Below, in pieces: positions 62,240 to 64,000 of a DNA stretch of 64,000 nt; within the stretch, counting starts at the first letter, position 1; every line of letters begins with the position of its first letter. Origin of the DNA: Burkholderia sp. SRS-W-2-2016 (GTDB taxonomy: Bacteria > Pseudomonadota > Gammaproteobacteria > Burkholderiales > Burkholderiaceae); contig NZ_MSDV01000036.1 of NCBI RefSeq assembly GCF_001931485.1, forward strand, positions 1 to 64,000, read 5' to 3'. Below the pieces are notes generated by a model, which was not told the DNA's origin, searched no databases, and worked only from the letters and a program-made list of their open reading frames with translations. Made by a program: the position numbers and the translations under genes.

Positions 62240-63611
62240 CACACCGAGGCAAACGCGGCGCCCGCGCGGATTTCGCGCGGCGCTGCACCACACGCTCGCG
62301 TTAGCGGGCGGCCTCGCTGCTTCACTCGCGGCCGCGCTCTGCGCGCCCAGCGCGCCGGCCTATGCAGCGTCCCCACGCCTCACCTTCGCGGTCATCGCCG
62401 ACACACTGCGCGCCCCCGCCGACGAAGCCTCGACGCAGCGGCTACTGGATGCGATCGGCCGCGATCGCGACGTGCGCTTCATCGTCTACAACGGCAATCT
62501 GAAGGGCCCGAAGGAAACCTGCCGCGACGCGCTGTTCGAGCGCCGTCATACGCTGCTCGAAAGCGCGCGGCCCCCGCTATTCTTTATCCCCGGCCAGCAC
62601 GACTGGGTCGATTGCAATACCGCCGAAGCCGGCGGCTTCGATCCGGTCGAGCGGCTCGATCTGCTGCGTCAGACACTGTTCGCCGACGCGACCTCGATGG
62701 GCCAGAATCCGCTCGCGTTGACGCGCGAGAGCGAAGTGTCGCGCTTCCGGCAGTTCCGCGAAAACGTGCGCTGGGTCGTCAACGACAAAGCCGGCGACGT
62801 CGTGTTCGTCGGTCTGAACGCGCCGGGCCCGAACAATCACTATCTGACCGCGGGCGGGCGCAACGGCGAGTTCGAGGATCGAGTGATCGCCAATGCGTTC
62901 TGGCTCGAGCATGCGGGCGAGTACGCAAAACGCCGCGATGCACGCGCGATCGTCGTGTTCATTCAGGGTGATTTCGATCCGGAGCGTTACGAGCGGCCCG
63001 AACGGTTCGCATGGCTGCACTTCGCGCACAGTTCGCGCCGCGACGGCTTCCTCGAATTCAAGCGCAGCCTTGTCAAGCTCGCGCAGAGTTTCAAGGGACC
63101 GGTGGTCGTCATTCATGCGGACGACGAACGCGCGGCCGGCGGCTTCGTGATCGATCAGCCGTTACGCAACGATAAAGGGATGGTCGTGACGAATCTCACG
63201 CGTATCGCACTTGCGCCGCGTGATCGTCTGAACCAGTGGATCGAGGTCGAAGCGGATTTCGGCAGGAAGCCGCCGTTCCGCGTCAGTGTGCGCGACGTGC
63301 CGAAGCAGATGCCGCTGCCGGCTGTGCCGCCGCTCTTGCCGGCCGCACCGCCGCGCGAAGAACCGGGTGCGTCGGAACCGGGCGTGCCGGATATGCCTAA
63401 TGTGGAAGGGTTCGGGCCGGCGTCCGAAACGCCGCCCTTGTTGCAGACGCCCGATGGCGGCTACGGTCCGGCGATCTCGATGCCGCCGGGTTCGATACTG
63501 CCCGCCTCGCCTGCGTCGGCGCCGCCTGCCCCCGCGACGGCGCCCCGGATACCGGGTGCCGCGTCAGGCGCACCCGGGATACCCGCGAGTTCAGTGCAGG
63601 GTCGGTTTTGA
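62226..63611 (+). CDS. Exported metallophosphoesterase-like protein with degenerate metal motifs
   Basis: This 461-aa protein has an N-terminal Arg-rich signal sequence ending in APAYA. The fold resembles calcineurin-type phosphoesterases but the metal motifs are altered: FAVIADTLR instead of D-x-H, VYNGNLKG instead of GDx, PGQHDW for GNHD, and VIHADDE near the expected last histidine. It may be catalytically weak or changed in function. The last 120 residues are Pro/Ala-rich (PAVPPLLPAAPP, PASPASAPPAPA). It overlaps mutS by 14 bp, so it is co-transcribed with it, and overlaps the 3' end of the SlyD gene on the other strand by 21 bp. I cannot name a substrate. Confidence 0.82.
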   Translation: MRTIDTPRQTRRPRGFRAALHHTLALAGGLAASLAAALCAPSAPAYAASPRLTFAVIADTLRAPADEASTQRLLDAIGRDRDVRFIVYNGNLKGPKETCRDALFERRHTLLESARPPLFFIPGQHDWVDCNTAEAGGFDPVERLDLLRQTLFADATSMGQNPLALTRESEVSRFRQFRENVRWVVNDKAGDVVFVGLNAPGPNNHYLTAGGRNGEFEDRVIANAFWLEHAGEYAKRRDARAIVVFIQGDFDPERYERPERFAWLHFAHSSRRDGFLEFKRSLVKLAQSFKGPVVVIHADDERAAGGFVIDQPLRNDKGMVVTNLTRIALAPRDRLNQWIEVEADFGRKPPFRVSVRDVPKQMPLPAVPPLLPAAPPREEPGASEPGVPDMPNVEGFGPASETPPLLQTPDGGYGPAISMPPGSILPASPASAPPAPATAPRIPGAASGAPGIPASSVQGRF

Positions 63612-64000
63612 GTTGTCTTCGTCCTCGTCTTCATCGTCATCGAGGACTTCGAGGCCATCCGCGCCGTGCGCGTGCTCGTGTTCGATTTCGTCTTCGGTAG
63701 CCGGGCGCACGTCTTTCACGGTCAACGCGAAACGCAGCGCCATGCCGGCGAGCGGATGATTGCCGTCGAGCACGACTTTGTCTTCCGCGACGTCGGTCAC
63801 CACATAGACCAGCGAATCGATTTCCTCGTCGCCGTCTTCCGGGGTGCCTTCAAACTGCATGCCGACTTCGAGCGGTTCCGGGAAACGATCGCGCGGCTCG
63901 ATCTTCACGAGTTCGGGATCGTATTCGCCGAACGCGTCTTGCGGCTCGAGCTGGATCTGCGTCTCGAAGCCGGTCTCGTGGCCGTCGAGCTCTTCCTCGA
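63591..64000 (-). CDS. FKBP-type peptidyl-prolyl isomerase, SlyD-like (5' end outside window)
   Basis: The visible 136 or so C-terminal residues match SlyD-type isomerases: ELDGHETGFETQIQLEPQDAFGEYDPELVKI, then VGMQFEG and DGNHPLAGMALRF. The reading frame stays open to the window edge, so the start is missing. The tail is acidic (DDDEDEDED) with a short His-containing stretch (EHEHAHG) and is shorter than in E. coli SlyD. It converges on the preceding plus-strand gene with a 21-bp overlap of coding sequence. Confidence 0.9.
   Translation of the reverse strand, partial: EEELDGHETGFETQIQLEPQDAFGEYDPELVKIEPRDRFPEPLEVGMQFEGTPEDGDEEIDSLVYVVTDVAEDKVVLDGNHPLAGMALRFALTVKDVRPATEDEIEHEHAHGADGLEVLDDDEDEDEDNSKPTLH

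Overview
The window is GC-rich, with short AT-rich intergenic islands. It looks like a Burkholderiaceae main-chromosome segment, most likely Paraburkholderia or a close relative. The basis is the housekeeping order cysS / DNA glycosylase / accA / tilS / lysC / tRNA-Ser and ppiA-ppiB-lpxH / cysE / trmJ / suhB / lplT / mutS, plus a Burkholderia-type general porin. This rests on pattern recognition; no database search was run.

Layout. (1) 1-10.6 kb: tRNA-Glu, tRNA-Ala, gltX, a patatin-like lipoprotein, an NlpC/P60 endopeptidase and a complete YejABEF-type peptide importer, then a small secreted protein. (2) 11-16.1 kb: a carbohydrate cassette of MFS transporter, family 31 glycoside hydrolase and porin. 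(3) 16.2-42.9 kb: an accessory block in which every gene reads on the minus strand. In transcription order it contains: a LuxR-type response regulator; a chaperone-usher fimbrial operon; a 48-residue Cys-rich double-glycine peptide gene, followed by an LpxL-like acyltransferase, an HlyD-type adaptor, a C39-peptidase ABC exporter and a TolC-like outer-membrane factor; and a seven-gene operon with an iterative-looking type I PKS, an alpha-oxoamine synthase, a MECR-type enoyl reductase, a Lol-like ABC pair, a LolA-like periplasmic carrier and an outer-membrane beta-barrel. (4) 43-64 kb: conserved core genes, ending in a SlyD-type isomerase cut by the window edge.

How the genes work together. The peptide operon holds all the parts of a one-step secretion line: precursor, leader-cleaving exporter, adaptor and outer-membrane channel, plus a possible lipid-modifying enzyme. 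The PKS has no thioesterase. It is probably off-loaded by the oxoamine synthase, which would join the acyl chain to an amino acid and give an amino-ketone or sphingoid-like lipid. The four genes behind it in the same operon look like a dedicated Lol-style route carrying that lipid to the outer membrane. These two systems are the best candidates for undescribed biology here. The fimA-type gene and the peptide gene are each followed by a strong intercistronic stem-loop, which suggests both structural products are made in excess over the downstream machinery.
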